A stretch of DNA of 64,000 bases from Actinophytocola sp. (GCF_009379765.1 NZ_WHTD01000025.1:1-64000); one strand, 5' to 3'; numbered from the stretch's first letter, positions 51,612 to 61,083 are shown. The notes: generated from the letters alone by a model not told the origin. Made by a program: numbers and translations.

Positions 51612-53870
51612 GTGACTCTCACCCTGGGGCCCGGTGTCGATCAGCAGGTGCCGATGGACAAGGCGCTCGGCTCACCCGGATTCGTGGTCGTGGTCCACGA
51701 CACGGCCGCCGACGCCGAGCTCGCCGTCCGCGAGTCGCTGGGCCGAACGCGCCCGGACTGCGCGCTGTTCACCGGCGAGACCGACATCTCGACCGACGAC
51801 CTCGCCGGCCATGACCACGACGCGGTGTTCCTGCTGGATCCTGAGGAGACCCAGGAGCTGCTGACCCGCGCGAAACGGATGAGCCCACTGGACCAGCTGT
51901 TCCAGCGACTCCCGAACACGGTGGTCAGCTACGGCGACGCCGGCACCGTTCGGGAGCTCCTCGTCGACCTGGTGAACCTGCCGTACCACGTGATCCGCCT
52001 CGACGCGCAGCGGCACGTGCCCGGCTACCACGCGGACACCGACGCCGGGGCCGACCGGCTCGGGATATCCGCCGACGTCGACATGCTGGCCGACCTGGTC
52101 GCGTCTCGGCTGATCAAGCCGCCGCTCTCGATCGGGCTGTTCGGCGACTGGGGCTCCGGCAAGAGCTTCTTCATGCGGCGGATGCGGGAGCGGATCCGGG
52201 TGCTCGCCGACCTGGCCGCCGCCGAGGAGACCACCGTCCGGCAGCGCGGGCCTGGGGTCTCCTCCTACTGCTCCTCGGTCCGGCAGATCACCTTCAACGC
52301 CTGGCACTACGTCGAGGCCAACCTGTGGGCGAGCCTCGCTTCGCACATCTTCGACAACCTCGCGACCGGCGACTCCGAGGACGACCTGCGAAGACGCGCC
52401 GACCGGCTGGGCGAGCTACGCAGGACCGAGCAGTCGCTGCTCACCCGGCTGAGCGCGGTGCGGCTGGAGCGGATGATGGTCGCCGCGCGGCATCAGCGGC
52501 AGCCGGTCGCGGTCGACCTGACCGGTGACGACTACGCCTGGGTCGCCAAGGAGCTCGGCGTTCCCGACGCGACGATCGGCGACGTGCGGCGGTTCGCCGA
52601 GGAGGTCAGCGGGGTCAAGGCGGAGGCCAAGCGGGCCGGCACGCTGTTCAAGAGCAGCCCGTTCGCGTGGGTGACGCTCGGCGCCGGGCTGATCCTGGCC
52701 GGCGTGCTGGCGTTCGTGGCGCAGAGCCCGGCCTGGCCGGTGGTCACCGCGGTGGTGGCCGCGGTGGTGGCCGCGACGCCGGTGGTCACCAAGGTGCGGG
52801 AGGCCGCGAAGCGCATCAACCGGGCGGCGGAGACCGACCAGGCGGCCACCGGGAAGCGGCTCGCCGAGCTGGACGCGGAGACCGCGCGGCTGGAGCGGGC
52901 GGTCGCCGAGCTGGCGCCGGGGCAGGACGTGACGGCGTTCGCGCGGTCCCGGGGCGCCGACTACCGCCAACACCTCGGCGTGGTCTCGTCGCTGCGGCGG
53001 GACCTCGAGACGTTCGCGGCGATCCTCGACAAGGAGCGGGAGTCCGACGGCGGGCTCGAGCGGATCGTGCTCTACATCGACGATCTGGACCGGTGCCCGC
53101 CGGACGTCGTGGTGAAGGTGCTCGAGGCGATCCACCTGCTGGTGGCGCTTCCCGTGTTCGTCGTGGTGGTCGGCGTGGACGATCGCTGGCTCCTGCAGGC
53201 GGTCCGGCAGCACTATGCCGCGATGTTGCCGGACGACGTCATGACGCCCGCGGACTACGTCGAGAAGGTCTTCCAGATCCCGTTCCAGCTGTCCGCCATG
53301 GACGGCGACGGGTTCGGGGACCTGGTGCACGCGCTCGCCGGCTCCGGGGCGGCCGGCCCGGGATCTCCGCGGGTGCTCCGCCCGCCGGTGGACCCGACGG
53401 CGGACACGACGGAGCTCGGCCCGGTGATGGTGACGCCCATGGTGCGACCCCGGCAGCTCGACATCTCGGCCGGCGAGCTGGAGTTCCTCACCCGGCTCGC
53501 GCCGCTGGTGCCCTCGCCGCGCGCGGCGAAGCGGCTGGTCAACCTCTACCGGCTGCTGCGGTCCCGCCTCGCCGGCCACGAGCTCGAGGACTTCGTCGAG
53601 GGCGCCGGGGCGCGGGCGGTGTTGACCTTGCTGGCCGTGCACGCCGGCGACTCGGAGGCCGCGGTCGGGTTGTTCGCGAGGATCGGCGCCGCGGGCACGG
53701 GCGTGGCGTCCTGGCGTGGGCTGCTCGACCGCTACGCGAAGGACGACGACGTCGAGACGTTGTGCGCGACGCTGCGCACGATCGACGGGATGCCCGACTC
53801 GCTCGGCGTGTACCGGGAGTGGCTGCCCCTGGTGCGGCGGTTCTCGTTCGGCCACCGACCTGGCCATTGA
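51612..53870 (+). CDS. KAP-family P-loop NTPase with membrane hairpin
   Basis: The 752-aa protein starts at GTG (51612; 51606 is possible). Residues 1-150 form an unassigned alpha/beta domain ([36 protein letters not shown]). The KAP NTPase follows: Walker [17 protein letters not shown] (near 180), [18 protein letters not shown], a two-helix membrane insert (near 350-395: [36 protein letters not shown]), a coiled coil, Walker [27 protein letters not shown] (near 486) and a C-terminal helical part. KAP NTPases occur in phage-defence and membrane-signalling settings; the role here is unknown. Confidence 0.85.
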   Translation: MTLTLGPGVDQQVPMDKALGSPGFVVVVHDTAADAELAVRESLGRTRPDCALFTGETDISTDDLAGHDHDAVFLLDPEETQELLTRAKRMSPLDQLFQRLPNTVVSYGDAGTVRELLVDLVNLPYHVIRLDAQRHVPGYHADTDAGADRLGISADVDMLADLVASRLIKPPLSIGLFGDWGSGKSFFMRRMRERIRVLADLAAAEETTVRQRGPGVSSYCSSVRQITFNAWHYVEANLWASLASHIFDNLATGDSEDDLRRRADRLGELRRTEQSLLTRLSAVRLERMMVAARHQRQPVAVDLTGDDYAWVAKELGVPDATIGDVRRFAEEVSGVKAEAKRAGTLFKSSPFAWVTLGAGLILAGVLAFVAQSPAWPVVTAVVAAVVAATPVVTKVREAAKRINRAAETDQAATGKRLAELDAETARLERAVAELAPGQDVTAFARSRGADYRQHLGVVSSLRRDLETFAAILDKERESDGGLERIVLYIDDLDRCPPDVVVKVLEAIHLLVALPVFVVVVGVDDRWLLQAVRQHYAAMLPDDVMTPADYVEKVFQIPFQLSAMDGDGFGDLVHALAGSGAAGPGSPRVLRPPVDPTADTTELGPVMVTPMVRPRQLDISAGELEFLTRLAPLVPSPRAAKRLVNLYRLLRSRLAGHELEDFVEGAGARAVLTLLAVHAGDSEAAVGLFARIGAAGTGVASWRGLLDRYAKDDDVETLCATLRTIDGMPDSLGVYREWLPLVRRFSFGHRPGH

Positions 53871-53903
53871 CCTCGACATTGCTCGAGGTATGACGCTGAT
53901 GAG

Positions 53904-54299
53904 GTGAGCACGGAACAGGACGAGGCGGCGATCCGGCGGATCGTCGCCGATGTGCAGACCGCCTTCAACACCAACGACGCGGACCTGCTGACGAAGCACT
54001 TCGCCACGGACGCCACCGTAGTCACGGCCACGGGCACGCGGATCACCGGCCGGGACGCCCTCCTAAGGGCGAACCGCGAGGGTCTCGCCGGGATCCTGCG
54101 CGACCAGCACGCCCGCTACGACGTCACCGACATCAGGTTCCTGCGACCGGATGTCGCGCTCGCCTACAAGCGGGCCACCGCGATCACCGAGGACGAGCCG
54201 ATCGACCTCGATCACTCGATGGTCGCGCTGTACGTGCTGGTCAAGGATGACGGCCGGTGGCGGATCGCCGCCCGGCAGAACACGTTGGCCCCTCGGTAG
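53904..54299 (+). CDS. SgcJ/EcaC-type SnoaL-like protein
   Basis: The 131-aa product (GTG start, MSTEQDEAAIRRIVADVQTAFNTNDADLLTKHFATDATVVTATGTRITGRDALL) has the NTF2/SnoaL fold of the SgcJ/EcaC family, ending in LVKDDGRWRIAARQNTLAPR. Relatives occur with polyketide or stress genes. Catalytic function is unassigned. It lies 33 nt after the KAP gene and may be in the same transcript; a strong terminator follows. Confidence 0.88.
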   Translation: MSTEQDEAAIRRIVADVQTAFNTNDADLLTKHFATDATVVTATGTRITGRDALLRANREGLAGILRDQHARYDVTDIRFLRPDVALAYKRATAITEDEPIDLDHSMVALYVLVKDDGRWRIAARQNTLAPR

Positions 54300-54301
54300 C
54301 C

Positions 54302-54345
54302 GAGCGTGGCCCCCGATCCCCTGTTCGGGACCGGGGGCCACGCTC
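54302..54345. terminator. terminator between convergent genes
   Basis: GAGCGTGGCCCCCGATCCC and GGGACCGGGGGCCACGCTC pair with one mismatch in 19, around a CTGTTC loop, between the SgcJ-like gene and actP. Confidence 0.9.
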
Positions 54346-54356
54346 AGACGGTGCCG

Positions 54357-55964
54357 CTAGTGGGTCACCGCCTTCTCGGCGTGCGCCCCGGTCAGCGAGC
54401 GCACCTCCATCTCCGCATACTTCGCGTCGTTGCGCTCCTTGGAGAAGATCGTCCCCAGGTAGCCGAGCAGGAACGACACGGGGATCGACACGATGCCCGG
54501 ATTGGACAGCGGGAACCAGTGGAAGTCCACCCCGCTGAACATGGGCTTCGCCCCGCCGGAGACCGCGGGTGAGAAGACGATCAGCACCACGCACACCGCG
54601 AGGCCGCCGTAGATGCTCCACAGCGCGCCGGAGGTGTTGAACCGCTTCCAGAACAGGGAGTACAGGATGGTCGGCAGGTTCGCCGACGCGGCCACCGCGA
54701 ACGCCAGCGCCACCAGGAACGCGATGTTCTGCCCGTTCGCGGCGATGCCGCCGACGATCGCGAGCGCGCCGATGACCAGCGCGGTGATCCTGGCGACCCG
54801 CACCTCCTGGGCCTTGTCGTCCACCGTGCCCTTCTTGATCACGTTGGCGTAGACGTCATGGGCGAACGACGCCGACGCCGTGATCGTCAGCCCGGCCACC
54901 ACCGCGAGAATCGTCGCGAACGCGACCGCGGAGATGAGGCCGAGCAGCACGGTCCCGCCCAGCGCGAAGGCGAGCAGCGGTGCCGCCGAGTTCTCCCCGC
55001 CGGGTGCACCCGCGATGACGTCGGGACCGACCAGCGCGCCGGCGCCGTAGCCGAGCACCAGGCTGAACAGGTAGAACAAGCCGATCAACCAGATCGCCCA
55101 CACCACCGAGCGGCGCGCCTCACGCGCGCTCGGCACGGTGTAGAAGCGCATCAGCACGTGCGGCAGGCCCGCCGTGCCCAGCACCAGCGCGAGCGACAGC
55201 GACACGAAGTCGATCTTCGACGTCCCGTCCGCGCCGTAGCGGCCGCCCGGGTCGAGTAGCTTCGAACCGGCCTCGCCGCCGCGCTCCACCGCACCGCCGA
55301 GCACGCTGGACAGGTTGAACCCGAACTTGCCCAGCACCCACACGGTCATCACACCGGCGCCGATGATCAGCAGGGTCGCCTTGATGATCTGCACCCAGGT
55401 GGTGCCCCGCATGCCGCCGATGATCACATAGATGATCATGATGGCGCCGACCACGCCGATCACCGCGGCCTGACCGCCCGCGTTGTCGATGCCGAGCAGC
55501 AGCGCGACCAGCCCGCCCGCGCCGGCCATCTGCGCCAGCAGGTAGAAGAACGACACGGCGAGCGTGGAGACCGCCGACGCGGCCCGCACCGGACGCTGCC
55601 GCATCCGGAAGGCGAGCACGTCGCCCATCGTGTACTTGCCGGTGTTCCGCAGCAGCTCGGCGACCAGGAGCAGCGCGATCAGCCAGGCGACGAGGAACCC
55701 GATCGAGTAGAGGAAGCCGTCGTAGCCGGCGACCGCGATGGCGCCCGCGATGCCGAGGAACGACGCCGCCGACAGGTAGTCACCGGAGATGGCGATGCCG
55801 TTCTGCGGGCCGGTGAACGCGTGGCCGGCCGCGTAGTAGTCGACCGCGGTCTTGGACGTGCGGCTGGCCCGGAACACGATGACCAGGGTGATCGCCACGA
55901 AGAGCGTGAAGATCCCGATGTTGAGGGCGGCGTTGCTGCCTTCGATGCCCTGCGCGAGGTTCAT
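54357..55964 (-). CDS. actP: cation/acetate symporter
   Basis: The 535-aa sodium:solute symporter takes up acetate or another short carboxylate. It shows SSS family motifs: ISGDYLSAASFLGIAGAIAVAGYDGFLYSIGFLVAWL, YVIIGGMRGTTWVQIIKA, LGTAGLPHVLMRFYTVP and FATILAVVAGLTITASASFAHDVYANV. About 13 spans. The ATG overlaps the DUF485 stop (ATGA), the standard DUF485-actP pairing. It is last in a minus-strand cluster of transporters and regulators. Confidence 0.92.
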   Translation of the reverse strand: MNLAQGIEGSNAALNIGIFTLFVAITLVIVFRASRTSKTAVDYYAAGHAFTGPQNGIAISGDYLSAASFLGIAGAIAVAGYDGFLYSIGFLVAWLIALLLVAELLRNTGKYTMGDVLAFRMRQRPVRAASAVSTLAVSFFYLLAQMAGAGGLVALLLGIDNAGGQAAVIGVVGAIMIIYVIIGGMRGTTWVQIIKATLLIIGAGVMTVWVLGKFGFNLSSVLGGAVERGGEAGSKLLDPGGRYGADGTSKIDFVSLSLALVLGTAGLPHVLMRFYTVPSAREARRSVVWAIWLIGLFYLFSLVLGYGAGALVGPDVIAGAPGGENSAAPLLAFALGGTVLLGLISAVAFATILAVVAGLTITASASFAHDVYANVIKKGTVDDKAQEVRVARITALVIGALAIVGGIAANGQNIAFLVALAFAVAASANLPTILYSLFWKRFNTSGALWSIYGGLAVCVVLIVFSPAVSGGAKPMFSGVDFHWFPLSNPGIVSIPVSFLLGYLGTIFSKERNDAKYAEMEVRSLTGAHAEKAVTH

Positions 55965-56305
55965 TCGGCATCTCCCTCGATGTCCGCACGGATCTTGTCG
56001 GCGACCGGGTCAAGGTGACGGGTGGCGTGCCGGGTGTACAGGTGGGTGATCACGAAGGTGGACACGAACTGCAGCAGGCCGAAGATGAGCCCGATGTTGA
56101 TGTTGCCGAACACCTTGGTCGACATGAAGCCGTGCGCGTAGGCGGACAGCAACACGTACAGCAGGTACCAGGCGAGAAACGCCACGGTCATCGGGAACAC
56201 GAAGCTGCGCAACCGGCGGCGCAGCTGGGTGAACTCGGCGCTCTCCTGAATGGTCGCCCAATCGGGATCCGACGTCCGTGGGGGATCCTGGTCGGTGCTA
56301 CTCAC
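55961..56305 (-). CDS. DUF485 small membrane protein
   Basis: The 114-aa partner of ActP has two spans (FVFPMTVAFLAWYLLYVLLSAYA and NIGLIFGLLQFVSTFVITHLYTRHA), the DUF485 pattern. It starts at GTG 56305 after CAGGAGG, later than the track start. Coupled to actP. Its role in the complex is not known. Confidence 0.92.
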   Translation of the reverse strand: MSSTDQDPPRTSDPDWATIQESAEFTQLRRRLRSFVFPMTVAFLAWYLLYVLLSAYAHGFMSTKVFGNINIGLIFGLLQFVSTFVITHLYTRHATRHLDPVADKIRADIEGDAE

Positions 56306-56452
56306 AGTGCCTCCTGGGGGGCCCAAGAAGTGAAATTCGTTCTAACGACCCTAGGAAGCAGCCACTCTGCGCAAAATCATCAGCAGTCAGACCGCGCCGA
56401 GCCGCGACGAACGGTTGACCAACGGCACGCTTGACGGGCCGAGTGGCCTACG

Positions 56453-58180
56453 TCACGTTCTCGGTTCACTCGATCGAGTGGCCGCGCGGAGCGCGCGCAG
56501 GCGGTCGGCCGGTGTCGCGACGCTGTCCTCGTTCAGGTGCAGCCGCAGCATCGCGGTACGGCTCCAGGACGGCGGCCGGCCGCGCAGCGAGACGACGACC
56601 ATCGTGGCGAAGGCGAGCGGGACCGACCACGGCGCGGGCTGGGCGACGAGGATCGCGAGCCAGCCACTGACCGGCAGGCCGAGCAGGGTGCCGGCGAACG
56701 CACCGGACGCGGCGAACAGCCCCACGAGCACACCGCTCATCGCGCCGGCGACGGTAAGCCGCGACCACCAGATGCCGAGGACGAGCAGCGGGCAGAACGT
56801 GGACGCGGCAACCGTGAAGGCCCAGGTGACCAGAATCCCCGCGTCGAGCCGGATCGCTTGCAGGGCAAGGAGGACGACGACCGTGGCCACGGCGATCACG
56901 GTGAACCGCAGCCGGCTCAGGCCGCCGGGCAGCAGGTCGTAGGAGATCGCACCGGACACGACGAGGACGAGGCCGAGCGAGGTGGCGAGGAACGCGGCGA
57001 ACGCGCCACCGGTGAGCAGGGCGGTGAACAGGCTGCCCGGCCAGCCGTCGTCGACCTGGGCGGGCAGCGCGACGACGGCGATGTCGGTGGCGCCGGAGAG
57101 GTACAGCTGCGGGACGAGGACGCGGCCGAGGACGCCGTAGATGCCCGGGAAGAGGTAGAAGATGCTGAGCAGGGCGACGGTCAGCGCGGCGGTGCGGCGG
57201 GCGGCGCGGCCGTCGGGGCTGGTGTGGAAACGCATGATCACGTGCGGGAGGCCCATGGTGCCCAGGGCCAGCGCGACGACCAGCGCCCAGGTGCCGAGCA
57301 GCGGGCGGCCGGCGTCCTGGAGGTCGAGCAGCGGGCGTTCCCAGCCGGCGCCGCCGGGGCGGGCCTCGCCGGTCACCTGCGGGACCTGGGCGCCCTTCGG
57401 GAAGATGACGGTGCTGCCCTGCGGGACGTCCCAGCTGCCGTCCTTCACCTGCGCCGACTGTCCTATGTGGACTTCGGTGGGCTCGGTCATCGTCAGCGTG
57501 GTGCCGACCCGGAAGACCACCCGGGTGTCGTGTTCGAACTCGGTGAACTCGACCGGCCGGACGGCGTCGTGGCGCACGTCCGGGCCGACCTGGATGAGCA
57601 GCCAGATGGCCGGGACGATGAAGAGGAAGAGCTTGAGCACGAACTGGAAGGCCTGGACGTAGGTGGCGGCGCGCATCCCGCCGAGCGCGAGGGTGATCGC
57701 GACACCCGCGCCCGCGACCACGACGCCGACCCAGTACGGGCTGTTGCTCACCGCGGACAGGACGAGCCCGGCCGTGCGGAACTGCGGGACGAGGTAGAGC
57801 CCGCCGATGACGAGGATGACGACCGCGGTGACCCGCCGCAGTGCCGGCGAGGCGAGCCGGGCCTCGGCGAAGTCGGGGACGGTCAGCGCCCCCGAGCGAC
57901 GCATGGGCGCGGCGACGAGGACGAGCATGGCGATGTAGCCGGCAGTGAAGCCGACGGGGTACCAGAGCGAGCCGATGCCGTCCTTGACGACGAGCCCGGC
58001 CACGCCGAGGAAGGACGCCGCCGAGAGGTACTCCCCGGAGACGGCGGCGGAGTTGAGCAGCGGCGAGACCCGGCGGGACGCGACGAGGAAGTCCGACGTG
58101 GTGCGCATGGCCGCGACGCCGCGCAGCCCGATGAGGAGCGTGACGAGGACGACCGGCGCCACCGCGAAGGCGATGATCAC
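56453..58180 (-). CDS. sodium/solute symporter of the ActP group (first paralogue)
   Basis: The protein of about 575 aa has SSS motifs VSGEYLSAASFLGVAGLVVKDGIGSLWYPVGFTAGYIAML, LALGGMRAATYVQAFQFVLK and LGTMGLPHVIMRFHTSPDG. A hydrophilic insert of roughly 100 residues (near 220-310, GTTLTMTEPTEVHIGQSAQVKDGSWDVPQGSTVIFPKGA) sits between spans and is absent from the ActP at 54357. The track start at 58225 lies inside a TTGTCCACA box; GTG at 58180, directly before the first span, is preferred. It shares the insert with the paralogue at 61084-62871. Confidence 0.85.
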   Translation of the reverse strand: MIIAFAVAPVVLVTLLIGLRGVAAMRTTSDFLVASRRVSPLLNSAAVSGEYLSAASFLGVAGLVVKDGIGSLWYPVGFTAGYIAMLVLVAAPMRRSGALTVPDFAEARLASPALRRVTAVVILVIGGLYLVPQFRTAGLVLSAVSNSPYWVGVVVAGAGVAITLALGGMRAATYVQAFQFVLKLFLFIVPAIWLLIQVGPDVRHDAVRPVEFTEFEHDTRVVFRVGTTLTMTEPTEVHIGQSAQVKDGSWDVPQGSTVIFPKGAQVPQVTGEARPGGAGWERPLLDLQDAGRPLLGTWALVVALALGTMGLPHVIMRFHTSPDGRAARRTAALTVALLSIFYLFPGIYGVLGRVLVPQLYLSGATDIAVVALPAQVDDGWPGSLFTALLTGGAFAAFLATSLGLVLVVSGAISYDLLPGGLSRLRFTVIAVATVVVLLALQAIRLDAGILVTWAFTVAASTFCPLLVLGIWWSRLTVAGAMSGVLVGLFAASGAFAGTLLGLPVSGWLAILVAQPAPWSVPLAFATMVVVSLRGRPPSWSRTAMLRLHLNEDSVATPADRLRALRAATRSSEPRT

Positions 58181-58198
58181 CGCGGAACCGCCGACGAG

Positions 58199-58270
58199 TT
58201 GTCCACAGCCCGCGAAGTTGTCCACAGCCGCCGCCGACGCCCCCTTTCCGTCGGCACGACCCGATAGACT
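58199..58270 (+). promoter_or_regulatory. TTGTCCACA / TAGACT promoter element, copy 3
   Basis: Two TTGTCCACA boxes (58199-58207, 58218-58226) precede TAGACT (58265-58270) by 38 nt from the second box, followed by GGGGAGTGCCGGAG and a CTCCGG/CCGGAG hairpin. No plus-strand gene follows. Read on the minus strand it lies at the 5' end of the symporter gene. Confidence 0.55.
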
Positions 58271-58417
58271 GACTCCGGGGAGTGCCGGAGAAACGGTCTG
58301 GTGTCATGAGCCACGAGTGCGACGCTAACGCAGGCCAGGAAGACGGTCGCCCGTTCGTAAAGGGACTTCTCTTCCCGGCTACCGCCCGGGGAGGGGCTTT
58401 GCGTTCCTGAGGTGAGG

Positions 58418-58627
58418 CTAGACCGGAGGAACGAAGCCAGGGATCCAGCCGGGGTCATCGGAGTCACCGCACACTGGGCAAGGCTCCTCGACCATGCCGC
58501 CAGGCATACGGTCGACCCACACCGTGCCGTTACCGGGCAGGATCATCGGCCTGATTGTTCCGTCGTCCGTTCGGTACTGGGTGACCTGCCGGCACCCATG
58601 ACAAACCGTCCGGACACTCTCCGTCAT
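58418..58627 (-). CDS. small zinc-ribbon-like protein (69 aa)
   Basis: MTESVRTVCHGCRQVTQYRTDDGTIRPMILPGNGTVWVDRMPGGMVEEPCPVCGDSDDPGWIPGFVPPV has CHGC and CPVC pairs that should bind one zinc. No partner domain is seen and function is unknown. The ATG at 58627 overlaps the stop of a tiny upstream frame as ATGA, which fixes the start inside the track ORF. Confidence 0.7.
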   Translation of the reverse strand: MTESVRTVCHGCRQVTQYRTDDGTIRPMILPGNGTVWVDRMPGGMVEEPCPVCGDSDDPGWIPGFVPPV

Positions 58628-58680
58628 CGGTTCATCCATCCTGACCCGCCGCACTGCTTGCAGATCTCCGCGTCGTACAC
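58624..58680 (-). CDS. possible 18-aa Cys-rich leader ORF
   Basis: From GTG at 58680 the frame reads VYDAEICKQCGGSGWMNR and its TGA overlaps the next ATG. CKQCGGSG is like one repeat of the DnaJ zinc finger. Too short for the ORF track. Evidence is the ATGA coupling and the Cys pattern only. Confidence 0.35.
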   Translation of the reverse strand: MYDAEICKQCGGSGWMNR

Positions 58681-58716
58681 CGTATGTGTCTTACACGCGC
58701 GCGTGCGCGCGACGGG

Positions 58717-59067
58717 TCATGGTTTGTCCTCCGCGTTCTCGGCTCGGCGCAGCTGCCAGGCGGCCAGCAGCGACAGCGCCGGGTACGGGAGCACCGCCAG
58801 GGCCAGCCAGGAGATCGGGATTCCCATCAGCCGCACCGTGTCCAGCCCGGGGAACAACGCGAAGACCAGCGGAAGGCCCAGGATGCCCACGAACAGCAGG
58901 ACGAGCGGGGCGACGGCCAGGCGACGCTGGGCCCGGTAGAGCTCCGCGGCCCGCTCCGCTCCCGCGGGGTCCAGCTTGGGCACCCGCCAGCGGCCACGCA
59001 GCCTCCTGCGGGAATGCGCCAGCCGGGTCTGCGGGCTCATCACCGCGACCCGCTTGTGGCCCGGCAT
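58717..59067 (-). CDS. small two-span membrane protein of the symporter module
   Basis: The 116-aa protein has two spans (LAVAPLVLLFVGILGLPLVFALF and GIPISWLALAVLPYPALSLLAAWQL). Its ending resembles that of the protein at 62901-63317 (LPWLVIGVLPFPLLFGAGYWYNLV), so they are likely paralogues, each placed between a LytTR regulator and a symporter. The ATG overlaps the regulator stop (TGATG). Confidence 0.78.
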   Translation of the reverse strand: MPGHKRVAVMSPQTRLAHSRRRLRGRWRVPKLDPAGAERAAELYRAQRRLAVAPLVLLFVGILGLPLVFALFPGLDTVRLMGIPISWLALAVLPYPALSLLAAWQLRRAENAEDKP

Positions 59068-59849
59068 CAGATCCGCCGCTCGGAGCGGTCCAGCCGACCG
59101 CTCCTGGCCGCCGCCAGCAGGCGCTCACGCAGGTCGCGGGCGTGGCGGCGGCTCACCGGCACGTCACCGAGCTCCGTGTGGGCCAGCAGGCCGCCCACCG
59201 AGTCGCTCCGCAGCTCGCGCACCGCGTCCAGCGCCACCAGGAAGCTCCGGTGCACCCGGATGAAGCCCGCCGGTTCCCAGTAGTCCTCCAGCCTGGAGAT
59301 GGGCATCCGCACCTCGTGCACGCCGGACACCGCGTGCAGCCGGACGTAGTCGCCGTGCGCCTCGACGAACAGGACCTCCGTGCGGCGCACGTACCGGGTC
59401 CGGCCCGCGCTCTCGACCGGCAGCGCGGCCATCGAGTCCGGCGGCGGCGCGGGCAGTTGCTCGGGGGCCGAGCGCGCGGGTGGCACCACGCGGTTGATCC
59501 GGGCCAACGCGTCCGCCAGCCGTTCGGTGCGGACCGGCTTCAGCAGGTAGTCCACCGCGCCGATGCCGAACGCCGCCACCGCGTGCTGCTCGTACGCCGT
59601 GACGAACACGATCGCCGGCGGCTCGGACAGCTTCGCCAGCAGGGACGCCAACTCCAGACCGTCCAGGCCGGGCATCGAGATGTCAAGGAACACCGCGTCG
59701 AACCGGCCGCTCTGGATCATCCGCAGCGCCGACAGCGGGTCGCCCGCGCCGGAGACCTCCGCGATCTCCGGCGACTCGCGCAGCAGCCGACACAGCTCGT
59801 CCAGCGCGGGCGGCACGTCGTCCACCGCGAGCACCGACAGACTGGTCAC
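59067..59849 (-). CDS. LytTR-family response regulator (first)
   Basis: The 260-aa protein has a receiver (VLAVDDVPPALDELCRLL, Asp in AVFLDISMPGLDGLEL near 55, Lys in DYLLKPV) and a C-terminal LytTR DNA-binding domain (VLFVEAHGDYVRLHAVSGVHEVRMPISRLEDYWEPAGFIRVHRSFLVAL). It lies 70 nt after the LytS-type kinase gene, its likely partner, and should control the neighbouring symporter genes. Confidence 0.93.
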   Translation of the reverse strand: MTSLSVLAVDDVPPALDELCRLLRESPEIAEVSGAGDPLSALRMIQSGRFDAVFLDISMPGLDGLELASLLAKLSEPPAIVFVTAYEQHAVAAFGIGAVDYLLKPVRTERLADALARINRVVPPARSAPEQLPAPPPDSMAALPVESAGRTRYVRRTEVLFVEAHGDYVRLHAVSGVHEVRMPISRLEDYWEPAGFIRVHRSFLVALDAVRELRSDSVGGLLAHTELGDVPVSRRHARDLRERLLAAARSGRLDRSERRI

Positions 59850-59919
59850 GACTCCCCCTCGCAGGCCCGGTCGAGCCGCTCGCGGGTGGTCTGTGTCAAG
59901 CGTTCGCTCGCACGCTCGC

Positions 59920-61029
59920 TCACCCCGGCATCACCCCCGGCTGGAACCTCGGGATCCGCACGACCACCCGCGTCCCCTCGTCCCGCGCCGTCTCCACCAC
60001 CAGGCCGAACCACGGGCCGTAGACGTTGCGCAGTCGTCTGTCCACATTGGCCAGACCGACGCTGTCCGAACCGGCGCGGCCGGCCAGGATCTCCTCGGCC
60101 AGCGACGGATCCATGCCGAGCCCGTCGTCCTCGACGCTGATCACGCAGTCGTTGCCCTCGGCCTCGCCGCGCACCAGCACGTGGCCGGCGCCCGCCCGCG
60201 GCTCGATCCCGTGCCGCACCGCGTTCTCCACCAGCGGCTGCAGCACCAGGTACGGCAGCGCCACCGCGAGCACCTCCGGTGCCACCCGGACCTGCACCTG
60301 CAGCCGCTCGCCCAGCACCGCGCGCTGCAGCGCCAGGTACGTCTCGATCGCGTGGAACTCGTCGGCGACCGTCGTGTACTCGCCGTGCCGGGCCAGGCTG
60401 TAGCGGATGTAGTCGGCGAAGTCGATCATCAGCTCACGCGACCGGTCCGGCTCGGAGCTCACCAGCGCGGCGATCACGGTCAGCGCGTTGTACACGAAGT
60501 GCGGCGAGATCTCCGCCCGCAGCGCCCGCAGCTCGGCCTGCGCCGCCTGCTCGGCCGACGCCTCCAGCCGGCCCCGCTCCAGCGCCTCGACGATCCAGCC
60601 GGCCGCCTCCCGCACCGCCGACCGCCGCACCGCGCCCGCGACGACCAGAACCCCGGCCAGCTCGTGGTGGACGTGCAGCGGCAACGCCATCAGCGGTGGC
60701 CGGCCACCCTTGGTCTCGGAGTGCAGGACCTCTTCGACGAGCTCTGTCGCGGGCCGCTCGTCCGCGGGCGGCGCGGGCGCCCACACCGGCCGGCCGGACA
60801 GGTCCGCGAGGGCGACGCGGTCGACGTCGAGCAGCCGGCGCACCCCCCGCGCCGCGGCCCGGACGCCGGAGCCACCGAGGCCGTCCTTGAGCTCGTCGGC
60901 GATGTGCCGCGCCACGCTCAGCACGGCCACCGGATCGGTTCGGGCCCACGGTCGCACGCCGATCCGGGACCGGCCAGGCGCCGGGTCAGGCGCTCGGTCG
61001 GCGGACACCGCCATCAGCGCTCCCATCAT
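59920..61029 (-). CDS. LytS-type sensor histidine kinase
   Basis: The 369-aa kinase has an N-terminal GAF-like region (about residues 30-165: LADLSGRPVWAPAPPADERPATELVEEVLHSETKGGRPPLMALPLHVHHELAGVLVVAG), then a His_kinase domain with the phosphoacceptor in RAEISPHFVYNALTVIAALV, and an ATPase with LVENAVRHGIEPRAGAGHV and VEDDGLGMDPSL. No span is seen, so it differs from membrane LytS and probably senses a cytoplasmic signal. It is the only kinase for two LytTR regulators in view. Confidence 0.9.
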   Translation of the reverse strand: MMGALMAVSADRAPDPAPGRSRIGVRPWARTDPVAVLSVARHIADELKDGLGGSGVRAAARGVRRLLDVDRVALADLSGRPVWAPAPPADERPATELVEEVLHSETKGGRPPLMALPLHVHHELAGVLVVAGAVRRSAVREAAGWIVEALERGRLEASAEQAAQAELRALRAEISPHFVYNALTVIAALVSSEPDRSRELMIDFADYIRYSLARHGEYTTVADEFHAIETYLALQRAVLGERLQVQVRVAPEVLAVALPYLVLQPLVENAVRHGIEPRAGAGHVLVRGEAEGNDCVISVEDDGLGMDPSLAEEILAGRAGSDSVGLANVDRRLRNVYGPWFGLVVETARDEGTRVVVRIPRFQPGVMPG

Positions 61030-61083
61030 CGGCGACCGGGGCTCGGGTAGATGGTAATGGCCGGGTTCCCCGATCCCCGATCT

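Noticed and set aside
58240-58417. Structured small RNA such as a 6C RNA
   Set aside because: The region is GC-rich with short hairpins, but I could not find the two C-loop hairpins of that family.
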